Translations under genes and position numbers: made by a program | Shown here: piece by piece, positions 1-6,718 of the stretch | Layout: every line of letters starts with the position of its first letter | Numbering within the stretch: the stretch's first letter is position 1 | Assembly (NCBI GenBank): GCA_019414565.1 | Contig: DXLU01000018.1 | Span: 1-64,000, forward strand | Length of the DNA: 64,000 bases | DNA from: Collinsella sp. | GTDB taxonomy: Bacteria; Actinomycetota; Coriobacteriia; Coriobacteriales; Coriobacteriaceae | Direction of reading: 5' to 3' | The notes under the pieces: model-generated | What the model was told of the DNA's origin: nothing | Seen by the model: the letters and a program-made list of their open reading frames with translations, nothing else | Databases searched by the model: none

Positions 1-190
1 AACTGCGGGAATGGCCTATTTGCTCAATGTGTTCGGCTGAGATCGGAAATCAACCGTTCACAGAATTGCGAGCGGTCAAACCGAAATCCTTGGGTATAAC
101 TGCAACAAGATAAAGTGTCCGGCGGCCAACGCGCCCGCGCCCGCCCGACGCACGAGCCCCGCGCCCGTGCGATAGACCAAGGAGGAAACC

Positions 191-628
191 ATGAACGAGG
201 GCTACACCAAGGTATTTGTTTCACTCGACGGTACTGAGCAGCAGGATTTTGTGCTCGCACGCGCCATCAAGGTCGCCGCGAACAACGGCGCCAAGCTGAT
301 TATCGGCCACGTTATCGATTCCACGGCACTCGAGAGCGCCGGCTCCTATCCGGTCGACCTGGTCAACGGCCTAGAGGAGGCATTTAAGAACTCCATCGCC
401 AAGCAGCTCGAGGAGGCCAAGGCCAATCCCGACATTCCCGAGGTCGAGGTCATGATTCGCGCCGGCCGTATTCGCGAGACGCTCAAGGACGAGATGCTCG
501 ACGTAGTCAAGCCCGACCTGGTGCTCTGCGGCGCACGCGGCCTGTCCTCGATCAAGTATGCGCTGCTGGGCTCGATTTCGACGTTCCTGCTGCGCAATAC
601 GGACTGCGACATCTTGGTCGTGAAGTAG
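191..628 (+). CDS. Universal stress protein (UspA family)
   Basis: A 145-residue single Usp domain, the normal length for the family. The C-terminus carries the ATP-binding pattern G-2x-G-9x-G-S (GARGLSSIKYALLGS, about residues 116-130), so it is probably of the nucleotide-binding subtype rather than the UspA-proper type. An N-terminal beta strand (KVFVSLDGTEQQ) opens the Rossmann-like fold. It is presumably cytosolic and acts in stress survival, but no specific role can be read. The start is well supported by AAGGAGG about six bases upstream of the ATG. The gene stands alone. It is followed by a long inverted repeat (641-733) and a strong forward terminator (775-805), so it is monocistronic. 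Confidence 0.93.
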   Translation: MNEGYTKVFVSLDGTEQQDFVLARAIKVAANNGAKLIIGHVIDSTALESAGSYPVDLVNGLEEAFKNSIAKQLEEAKANPDIPEVEVMIRAGRIRETLKDEMLDVVKPDLVLCGARGLSSIKYALLGSISTFLLRNTDCDILVVK

Positions 629-640
629 GTTCCTTCCCGC

Positions 641-733
641 CGGCGCAAGGCCTGCGGGGTTATCACGCCGACGTCCTCGCCGCTTCGCGGCTGCGGGATG
701 TCGGCTTAGATAACCCCTCCCGGCCTCGCGCCT
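641..733. repeat. Long imperfect inverted repeat after the usp gene
   Basis: Bases about 643-675 pair imperfectly with about 697-732 (both arms contain GGGGTTATC and GCCGAC on opposite strands), enclosing a small GC-rich hairpin. It begins some 13 bases after the stop codon. It has no T-run of its own, and the real terminator follows 40 bases later. It is probably a palindromic intergenic element or an mRNA 3' structure. Confidence 0.6.
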
Positions 734-774
734 TCGTCACCGTACTTCAGCGAGTTGGCTGATGGAAAAATGGT

Positions 775-805
775 GTGCCGCCCCGTTTGGGGCGGCACGT
801 TTTTT
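775..805 (+). terminator. Rho-independent terminator of the usp gene
   Basis: A perfect 10-bp stem (GTGCCGCCCC / GGGGCGGCAC) with a GTTT loop is followed by G and six T residues. It is oriented forward and ends the transcript of the universal stress gene. Confidence 0.92.
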
Positions 806-880
806 ATGGGGGATTCATTTGAGCCCCATAGTTGTGTTCACGTTCGGGAACATAGCCGTCCGTGCCGCAAGACGGCCCGC

Positions 881-1924
881 CTACTCAAAGTATTGGAACT
901 TGTTCGTCGAGAAGGCGAACGTGACGACAAAGCCTTCGCCGGGCTCGGATGCTGCGGTGACGTCGATGCCCATCTTGGAACACAGGCGTGCCACCAGATA
1001 GAGACCGATGCCCGTTGCGCGCTTGGTGGTGCGGCCGTTGTCGCCGGTAAAGCCCTTCTCGAACACGCGCGGTAGGTCTGCCGCACACACGCCGCAGCCA
1101 TTGTCCGCGACGGTAAGCTCGATGCGCTCGCTTGCCAGGCCCTCGTCCAGCAACGCACCCGAAAACACGATCTTTGCGCCGTCCTCACGCGCATATTTAA
1201 TGCTGTTCTGAATGAGCTGGCCCAGAATAAACTCGAGCCACTTCTCGTCGGTAAAGACCTCGAAGTCGAGGTTCTCGCACACCGGGGCCACATGCACCGC
1301 AATGAGCTCGCGCGCGTTGGCTTTAATCGCGCCCGTCACCAAGGTTTTGAGATCCCAGCGGCGAATCAGGTAGTCGCGCTCCACGACTTCCGAGCGCGCG
1401 TAGTACAGCGCCTGGTCGATATAGCGCTCCACGCGAGCAAGTTCGCGTGCCAGGTCGTCCACGCGCGACAGGTCGTCTTCGCTGCTGTCCAGGTTTTCCA
1501 AAATCAGGTGAGCCGCCGCCAGGGGCAGCTTGGCCTCGTGGACCCAGCTCTCGATATAGTCGCGATAGTCATCGGTCTGACGCCTGCCTTCGGCAACCTC
1601 GTCGCAGGCGGCTTTGCCCACCCGGCGCAAGACCTCGTATTCGAGCTCGCCCTCGGCATAGGTCGGGCATTGCACCATCTCTTGCACCCATGCGGGACTC
1701 TCGAGCTCCTCTGCCGCGCGCTCCAACTGACGCAGAAAACGGCGACGGCGAGCGTACTCGATCACGATGCCGAGCATACCAAAGATAAAGGACACGCCAA
1801 CCGCCACGACCACGATAGAAACGGGTGCACCGGCGACCGTCAGCACAAAGCAGCTCAGCAGCACGCCGCACGTCCACACGGCGACGGGAAGCAGCGCGTC
1901 TTTAAAGAACTTGGCAAACGACAT
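881..1924 (-). CDS. Sensor histidine kinase, BceS-like
   Basis: A 347-residue kinase. Two closely spaced membrane helices lie in the first ~60 residues (about 12-32 and 35-57) with almost no extracellular loop, as in intramembrane-sensing BceS-type kinases. The phosphoacceptor box is YIESWVHEAKLPLAAA with His near residue 128. The HATPase part shows the N box (LIQNSIKYA), the G1 box (DNGCGV) and the G2 region (GIGLYLVARL). It lies 9 bases downstream of its response regulator, so the two are co-transcribed. In Firmicutes such pairs sense cell-wall-active peptides through a BceAB transporter. No transporter is adjacent here, so the signal is unknown. Confidence 0.9.
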   Translation of the reverse strand: MSFAKFFKDALLPVAVWTCGVLLSCFVLTVAGAPVSIVVVAVGVSFIFGMLGIVIEYARRRRFLRQLERAAEELESPAWVQEMVQCPTYAEGELEYEVLRRVGKAACDEVAEGRRQTDDYRDYIESWVHEAKLPLAAAHLILENLDSSEDDLSRVDDLARELARVERYIDQALYYARSEVVERDYLIRRWDLKTLVTGAIKANARELIAVHVAPVCENLDFEVFTDEKWLEFILGQLIQNSIKYAREDGAKIVFSGALLDEGLASERIELTVADNGCGVCAADLPRVFEKGFTGDNGRTTKRATGIGLYLVARLCSKMGIDVTAASEPGEGFVVTFAFSTNKFQYFE

Positions 1925-1933
1925 AGCCGGCCT

Positions 1934-2605
1934 CTAGACCGAATAGCCTTGGCCGCGGTGCGTCGTCAAATACCCCTTGATGCCGATTTTTTCGAGCGTG
2001 GTGCGCAGGCGGTTGATGTTGACGGTAAGCGTATTGTCGTCCACGAAGGCGTCGGAGTCCCACAGATCCTGCATGATGGCCGAGCGCGAAACAATCTTGC
2101 CCGCGCGGCTCAGAAGCAGCGAGAGAATACGCAGTTCGTTTTTTGTGAGCTCGGTGCTGGTGCCCGTTTGCGTGTTGGTGACCATGGAGCGTGCGAGGTC
2201 GAGCTCCAGTCCCTTGTGGACGAGCGTGCTGCGCTCGCCCGCCGCCGCGGTGCGACGCAGCAAGGCATTGATGCGCGCCACGAGCACACGGGCGCTGTAG
2301 GGCTTGGGAACAAAGTCGTCCGCGCCGAGCGTCATGGCCATGACCTCGTCGATCTCGGTCGTGCGCGACGTGAGGACGATGATGGGAACCTCGGATTCGC
2401 GGCGAACCTCGTGGCAGATATGCTGGCCGTCCTTGACGGGAAGCGTGAGGTCGAGCAGCACCAGGTCGGGCGCGGCGGCGAGAATATCGCGCGAGACATG
2501 CTCAAACGATTCGCAGGCCTCGATTTCAAACCCGGCGCGGGCAAGGATGTCGATAAGTTCACGACGAATGGGCTCGTCGTCCTCAACGATATAGATTAGC
2601 GCCAT
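1934..2605 (-). CDS. Response regulator, OmpR/BceR type
   Basis: A 223-residue two-domain regulator. The receiver (about 1-120) has the acidic pair (VEDDE), the phospho-acceptor Asp in LVLLDLTLP (about 51) and the conserved Lys in FVPKPYSARVL. A winged-helix DNA-binding domain (about 130-223) contains LTKNELRILSLLL and ends in HRGQGYSV. The open frame extends far upstream, but the ATG at 2605 gives exactly the family N-terminus (MALIYIVEDDE); the upstream extension is arginine-rich and not family-like. It is co-transcribed with the kinase downstream. Confidence 0.92.
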   Translation of the reverse strand: MALIYIVEDDEPIRRELIDILARAGFEIEACESFEHVSRDILAAAPDLVLLDLTLPVKDGQHICHEVRRESEVPIIVLTSRTTEIDEVMAMTLGADDFVPKPYSARVLVARINALLRRTAAAGERSTLVHKGLELDLARSMVTNTQTGTSTELTKNELRILSLLLSRAGKIVSRSAIMQDLWDSDAFVDDNTLTVNINRLRTTLEKIGIKGYLTTHRGQGYSV

Positions 2606-2750
2606 GGATTCCGCCCCCCCTCTTGGTTGTCTTGCCCCATTATGACCGCGGATCCGCAGATACGCGCCTCGCGCGGCGCCAAGGTGACAGAACTGTTCGC
2701 GAGCGGGGGCGTTTTGTCCGCCTCGCACTCGCAGCGGTGGCGGGAACCAA

Positions 2751-2785
2751 AATGATTCTTTAATCCCCGTCCCAGAATAATCATT
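2751..2785 (-). terminator. Probable terminator of the 2785-3492 gene
   Basis: On the minus strand, directly at the stop codon, AATGATTATTCT pairs with AGAATCATT (one bulge), followed by a short TTTT run. It separates the upstream hypothetical gene from the two-component pair. Confidence 0.55.
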
Positions 2786-3492
2786 TAGCGGCGGGCACGG
2801 AGCTTTTCGTAGCCTTCGGCGAAGAAGGCGACCGTCGCGGCGTCGGCCTCGGCGGCGTCGGCGTCGGTGGCAGGCACCACGCCGTGCTCGTCGCTTACCA
2901 GGAACAAGGCGCCCTTGAGCTGTGCGGGAATGTCTACGCGCGTGACCGGGATGCCCTTGGTCTGGGCCAGCTGCTCTATGAGCGTCGCCGTGCCACACAG
3001 GCACTCGTCCGCCGGCGCCACAAAGGCCAGCTCGCCGTTGTTGACGGCAGCGAGCAGCTCGGGCGCCACGCCGGTTTCGTCGGCCTCGGAGCGGGCCTCG
3101 GCGGAGCGGGCACGCAGCGCCTTGGCCGAAGTATCGGCCAGCGGCTCGTACTCACCCACCGTCATGGCGGCATTGCCGTTAACGTCGATCACCAGCATGA
3201 GCACGCCGTCGTGCGCGGTGTAATCGCCCTCGGCAAGCGACCACTCAACGTGCTGCTTGGCCCAGCTGAGCATGTTATGGGTAAGCGGCTCGCCCTGCAC
3301 CAAGCGCTCGGACAGCGCGCGAATGTGACGGTTGAGCATGGGCACCTTTTTGTTGGACATGCGCCAACGGCAGATAAGCGCGGGCTTGTCGAGCGTAAAC
3401 TTCTCGACCGCCTCCTGATTGGCGCAAAAGTCCTCGTACGCACGCTGATCCTCGGCATTGCCAAACAGCTCGGCATCATCAATCTGGGGCAT
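2785..3492 (-). CDS. Hypothetical cytosolic protein (235 aa)
   Basis: No family recognised. The protein is acidic and soluble, without a signal peptide or membrane segment. A central stretch reads as a beta-rich domain (VLMLVIDVNGNAAMTVGEYEPL, about 135-155), followed by an alanine/glutamate-rich helix and a C-terminal part (about 160-235) with a TATLIEQLA helix and VTRVDIPAQLKGALFLVSDE strands. Two starts are possible. The ATG at 3492 has GAAAGG seven bases upstream and is chosen; the ATG at 3516 has AGAGGA four bases upstream. A strong hairpin with a T-run lies only about 40 bases before the chosen start, which leaves little room for a private promoter. Function unknown. Confidence 0.75.
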   Translation of the reverse strand: MPQIDDAELFGNAEDQRAYEDFCANQEAVEKFTLDKPALICRWRMSNKKVPMLNRHIRALSERLVQGEPLTHNMLSWAKQHVEWSLAEGDYTAHDGVLMLVIDVNGNAAMTVGEYEPLADTSAKALRARSAEARSEADETGVAPELLAAVNNGELAFVAPADECLCGTATLIEQLAQTKGIPVTRVDIPAQLKGALFLVSDEHGVVPATDADAAEADAATVAFFAEGYEKLRARR

Positions 3493-3532
3493 GGTCATAC
3501 CTTTCGTGTTAGTCATTCCGTCCTCTTATACC

Positions 3533-3568
3533 AAAAAGACGGCCCTCCAAACGGAGCGACCGTCTTTT
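3533..3568 (-). terminator. Terminator-like hairpin between purH and the next gene
   Basis: AAAAGACGG (3534-3542) pairs with CCGTCTTTT (3560-3568), extended inside by CTCC/GGAG around an AAAC loop. Read on the minus strand it ends in a run of five T. It probably terminates purH transcription, and sits 17-41 bases before the candidate starts of the following gene. Confidence 0.8.
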
Positions 3569-3609
3569 GCAGAGATTATTTTGACGATATGGTCAGGCGA
3601 CCGAACAGT

Positions 3610-3637
3610 TTAATGGGATAGAGAAACATCCCATTAA
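3610..3637. other. Perfect 10-bp hairpin
   Basis: TTAATGGGAT and ATCCCATTAA flank an eight-base loop in the purH 3' region. There is no T-run on either side. It may be part of the same 3' structured region as the neighbouring element. Confidence 0.5.
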
Positions 3638-3641
3638 GGGT

Positions 3642-3737
3642 TTTCCAAGTGCCCGAGATTGCCCCGAAAGAGGAGCGCCGCGTACTAAATGTACGCAAGC
3701 GACGGTTTGAGGGGCAAGGTCGGGTGCTTGGGAAAGC
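3642..3737. repeat. Multi-stem structured element directly after purH
   Basis: The outer arms, about 3642-3664 and 3711-3736, pair almost throughout (TTCCAAGTGCCCGAGATTGC against GGTCGGGTGCTTGGGAA). Inside is a second hairpin, GCGTAC-TAAAT-GTACGC (3679-3695). It starts within a few bases of the purH stop codon. It resembles a palindromic repeat unit or a structured RNA rather than a simple terminator, since no T-run follows. Confidence 0.6.
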
Positions 3738-3739
3738 CT

Positions 3740-5347
3740 CTAGTGCCTAAAATGCCTAGCTCCGGTGAAGACCATCGCAATACCATGCTCGTTGCAGGCC
3801 TGGATGCTCTCGTCATCGCGCTTGGAGCCGCCGGGCTGGATGATGCAGGTCACGCCGTGTGCGGCAAGCACGTCGACGTTGTCGCGGAACGGGAAGAACG
3901 CGTCGCTTGCGCAGGCAAAGCCGCCCTTCTCCACGCCCTCGCGCTCGCAGAAGTCCTCGGCGCGCTCGCAGGCAAGCAGCGCAGAGTCAACGCGGTTGGG
4001 CTGACCGGGGCCCATGCCAATGCCGGCCTTGCCCTTGGAGACCAGGATGGCGTTGGACTTGACGCCCTTGCAGACCTTCCAGGCAAACTCGAGCTCGGCC
4101 ATCTCGGCATCGGTGGGCTTGCGGTCGGTGGGGAACGTAAAGGTCGCGGGGTCCTCGGTCACGTGGTCGACCTCCTGCACCAGCATGCCGCCGTCGATGG
4201 AGCGCAGTTCCACCTGGGCGCCGTGGTCCACGCCGCCGGTAGCCAGCACGCGCAGGTTGGGGCGCTTGGCCATGCGCTCGAGCGCCTCGGCAGTGTAGCT
4301 CGGGGCGATGATGACCTCGACAAACTGCTTGTTCTGATCGGCAAAATGCTCAACCAGCTCAAAGGGAACCTCGCGGTTGCAGGCGATGATGCCGCCGAAG
4401 GCGCTCTTGGGATCGCAGGCGAAGGCGCGGTCGTAAGCGGACGTAATGTCCTCGGCAACGGCGGAGCCGCAGGGGTTCTGGTGTTTGAGGATCACGCAGG
4501 CAGGCTCGTCGAACTCGCGGACCAGGTTCCAAGCGGCATCGGCATCCAGATAGTTATTGTAGCTGAGCGGCTTGCCCTGGATCTGCTCGGAGCCCACGAG
4601 CGGAAACTGCGAGCTCGCGGTGTTCTCGCAACCCTCGGCAAAGCGGTAGACCGTAGCCTTCTGCTGAGGATTCTCGCCATAGCGCAGGTCGTCGACCTTC
4701 TCCAGCGAAATCTCGAGCTTGGCAGAGGTATCCGCCACGTCACTTGCCTGGGCGGCAAGCCAACGGGAGATAGCCGTGTCGTAGGCGGCGGTGGTCTGGT
4801 AGACCTTCACCTGCAGGCGACGACGGGTGGAAAGCGTGGTGCAACCGCCGGTCTCGTGCATCTCGGCCAGGACGGCGTCGTAGTCGGCCGGATCGGAGAT
4901 GACGGTAACGCTCGTGGCGTTCTTGGCAGCAGAGCGCAGCATGGAGGGACCGCCGATGTCGATGTGCTCGATGGCATCCGCGAAGGTGACCTCGGGGTTG
5001 GCAACGGTCTTCTCGAACTCGTACAGGTTGACGACGACCAGGTCGATCAGCTTAATGCCGTGCTGAGCGGCCTCCTGCATGTGCTGCTCGGAATCGCGGC
5101 GGGCCAGCAGCGCGCCGTGAACCTTGGGGTGCAGGGTCTTAACGCGGCCGTCCATCATCTCGGGATAGCCCGTGAACTCCTCGATGGGGGTTACGGGAAC
5201 GCCCGCGTCCTCGATGGCACGAGCCGTGCCGCCCGTAGAGATGATCTCGACGCCAAAGTCATCGACCAACGTCCGTGCGAAATCGACGACACCCGTTTTA
5301 TCGGTAACCGAGATCAACGCGCGTGCGATCTTCACATCAGATCCCAT
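3740..5347 (-). CDS. purH: Bifunctional AICAR transformylase / IMP cyclohydrolase
   Basis: A 535-residue protein of the expected PurH length, catalysing the last two steps of IMP synthesis: formyl transfer from 10-formyl-THF to AICAR, then ring closure. The N-terminal MGS-like cyclohydrolase domain shows ALISVTDKTGVVDFA, IISTGGTARAIEDAG and MMDGRVKTLHPKVHGALLA. The transformylase domain has the catalytic Lys-His in KHQNPCGSA (about 285-293) and ends with QPGGSKRDDE and VFTGARHFRH, the typical C-terminus. The start at 5347 has AGGAGG five to six bases upstream. It is a single gene here, with no other pur gene in the window. The equally long plus-strand frame across it is a GC-codon shadow. Confidence 0.97.
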   Translation of the reverse strand: MGSDVKIARALISVTDKTGVVDFARTLVDDFGVEIISTGGTARAIEDAGVPVTPIEEFTGYPEMMDGRVKTLHPKVHGALLARRDSEQHMQEAAQHGIKLIDLVVVNLYEFEKTVANPEVTFADAIEHIDIGGPSMLRSAAKNATSVTVISDPADYDAVLAEMHETGGCTTLSTRRRLQVKVYQTTAAYDTAISRWLAAQASDVADTSAKLEISLEKVDDLRYGENPQQKATVYRFAEGCENTASSQFPLVGSEQIQGKPLSYNNYLDADAAWNLVREFDEPACVILKHQNPCGSAVAEDITSAYDRAFACDPKSAFGGIIACNREVPFELVEHFADQNKQFVEVIIAPSYTAEALERMAKRPNLRVLATGGVDHGAQVELRSIDGGMLVQEVDHVTEDPATFTFPTDRKPTDAEMAELEFAWKVCKGVKSNAILVSKGKAGIGMGPGQPNRVDSALLACERAEDFCEREGVEKGGFACASDAFFPFRDNVDVLAAHGVTCIIQPGGSKRDDESIQACNEHGIAMVFTGARHFRH

Positions 5348-5421
5348 GCAGTCCTCCTGTCTGGTACGCCGCCGTGCTCTGTGAGTCGGTGATACGTCGA
5401 TCTGCAGCGCTCGCGCAGCGG

Positions 5422-5443
5422 CATTGAAAATACTGATTCAATG
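5422..5443. promoter_or_regulatory. Inverted repeat upstream of purH
   Basis: CATTGAA and TTCAATG, spaced by eight bases, lie 75-96 bases upstream of the purH start and in an AT-richer patch. It could be an operator or part of the divergent promoter region with the acetyltransferase. No matching -10/-35 pair was convincing. Confidence 0.3.
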
Positions 5444-5624
5444 TAGCGCATCGAGCGCGACGTTGCACCCCGCAACGCACGGCTGTGCAGAAAAAGTTTG
5501 CGAGCGGGGGTTGCAGAGGCGCCGCTGAGCACGGTGAGTTGATGGAACACAGGGGCACCATAATTAGATGCCAATGGCGTGGTAGAACTGTGCTCGATAT
5601 GCATCCGCAAAAGAAAGAGGCACC

Positions 5625-6266
5625 ATGGTCTCGCGGGTTCTCTACCGACCGTTTGATACTGAAGACTTTGACGCCATCGCGCTGATTCTGCAGCAGCTTT
5701 GGCATAACAATTCGGATAACGATGAGTACAACCGCCTTGAGGCCGCGTGCGACCTCGCCTATTGCCTTTCGTCATCGACGTTTTCGCAGGTTGCCGTAAT
5801 CGACGGTCAGGCGCGTGGCATTTCGCTCGCGCGTGCGGGACAGAGCTCCGGCGCCACCGTTAAGGAACATTGGATGGATACCGAACGCGCGCTGCTTTCG
5901 CAGATGCGCGAGCTGGAGCCCGATGTCTGCGCCGAGTATCTCTCGTTTGTGCGCGCAACCATCCGAACCAACAACCGCCTGCTCGAGAGCAGCCCGTTGC
6001 CGCACGACAACGAAGTCACGCTGCTCGCCGTCGATCCCGATGTCCACGGCCTGGGTGTAGGCTCAGTGTTGCTCGATGCCGCGGTCTCGTACCTGTCCTC
6101 GCGCGGGGCGACAAGGGCGCACCTGTACACCGACTCCAACTGCTCGTGGAAGTTCTACGAGTTGCACGGCTTTAAGCGCACGGCCACGCACCGCGCCAAC
6201 CGCGAAGAGCGTCGTCACGACATGCCGCGCGAAAGCTTTCTCTACGAACTCGACCTAACAGCCTAG
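5625..6266 (+). CDS. GNAT-family N-acetyltransferase
   Basis: A 213-residue single-domain acetyltransferase with the acetyl-CoA-binding motif A at about 137-160 (EVTLLAVDPDVHGLGVGSVLLDAA; the signature is the G-L-G-V-G-S loop) and motif B near the end (LYTDSNCSWKFYELHGFKRTA, where WKFYELHGF is the usual xxFYxxxGF pattern). Substrate cannot be inferred. The start has AAGAAAGAGG upstream with good spacing. The gene stands alone, divergent from purH, and is followed by a 450-bp non-coding stretch rich in repeats. Confidence 0.9.
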   Translation: MVSRVLYRPFDTEDFDAIALILQQLWHNNSDNDEYNRLEAACDLAYCLSSSTFSQVAVIDGQARGISLARAGQSSGATVKEHWMDTERALLSQMRELEPDVCAEYLSFVRATIRTNNRLLESSPLPHDNEVTLLAVDPDVHGLGVGSVLLDAAVSYLSSRGATRAHLYTDSNCSWKFYELHGFKRTATHRANREERRHDMPRESFLYELDLTA

Positions 6267-6282
6267 CCCAAGCAGCCACACC

Positions 6283-6351
6283 TAGTCATTTAAGAACGTC
6301 CCCAATGACTGATCCCCAACAACTAGTCATTTAAGTCTGTCCCTAATGAGT
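6283..6351. repeat. Two tandem copies of an AGTCATT palindromic repeat
   Basis: The units at 6283-6310 and 6324-6351 share TAGTCATTTAAG, then a variable core, then GTCCC(C/T)AATGA. Each is roughly palindromic (AGTCATT / AATGA[C/G]T). A third and fourth relative lie in inverted orientation at 8788-8829, on the other side of the DUF2207 gene. Confidence 0.65.
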
Positions 6352-6375
6352 GGCCTAGGGGGTTTGTAGATAGCC

Positions 6376-6605
6376 GTGGTCAAAATACATCAAATATGAG
6401 TACTGTTACCTTTTTAGTAGCAGCGATTCGGGGCATTTTTGATGCTTATAGGCATGACGACCAGCTGCACGAGCTGACGTAACTCCCCAAATGTTCAATA
6501 AAATGGGCTCCTAACGAGAAGTACTCTCATTAGGAGCCCATTATTATGTGCAAACATATGTGACCAACGCAGCAACAGTACTCATATTTGGCATTTTTTG
6601 TCCAC
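6376..6605. mobile_element. MITE-like element with ~30-bp terminal inverted repeats
   Basis: The perfect 17-bp arms CAAATATGAGTACTGTT (6391-6407) and its complement (6574-6590) extend outward with partial matches to give about 30-bp terminal repeats (6376-6408 and 6573-6605). Inside is a perfect 13-bp hairpin (6502-6514/6530-6542) and no convincing gene. The size of 230 bp and the terminal symmetry suit a non-autonomous element. No target duplication was clear. Confidence 0.6.
6502..6542. terminator. Perfect 13-bp hairpin inside the MITE-like element
   Basis: AATGGGCTCCTAA pairs with TTAGGAGCCCATT around a 15-base loop. On the minus strand the stem is followed by TTATTG. It could serve as a bidirectional terminator for the DUF2207 gene and whatever reads in from the left. 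Confidence 0.6.
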
Positions 6606-6718
6606 TGCCCCTTGCGCGAAGGTCCTCAGCGGAAAGTTTGACCCGTTTCGATGCACAAAAATGGGATGAATCTTCCCTGGCAACCGCCCAGAAAGATCCA
6701 CCCCAAAGCAAGCGCTCG

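Noticed and set aside
3689..5392. Long plus-strand frame across purH
   Set aside because: Antisense shadow of GC-rich codons; no family motif, and purH is unambiguous.
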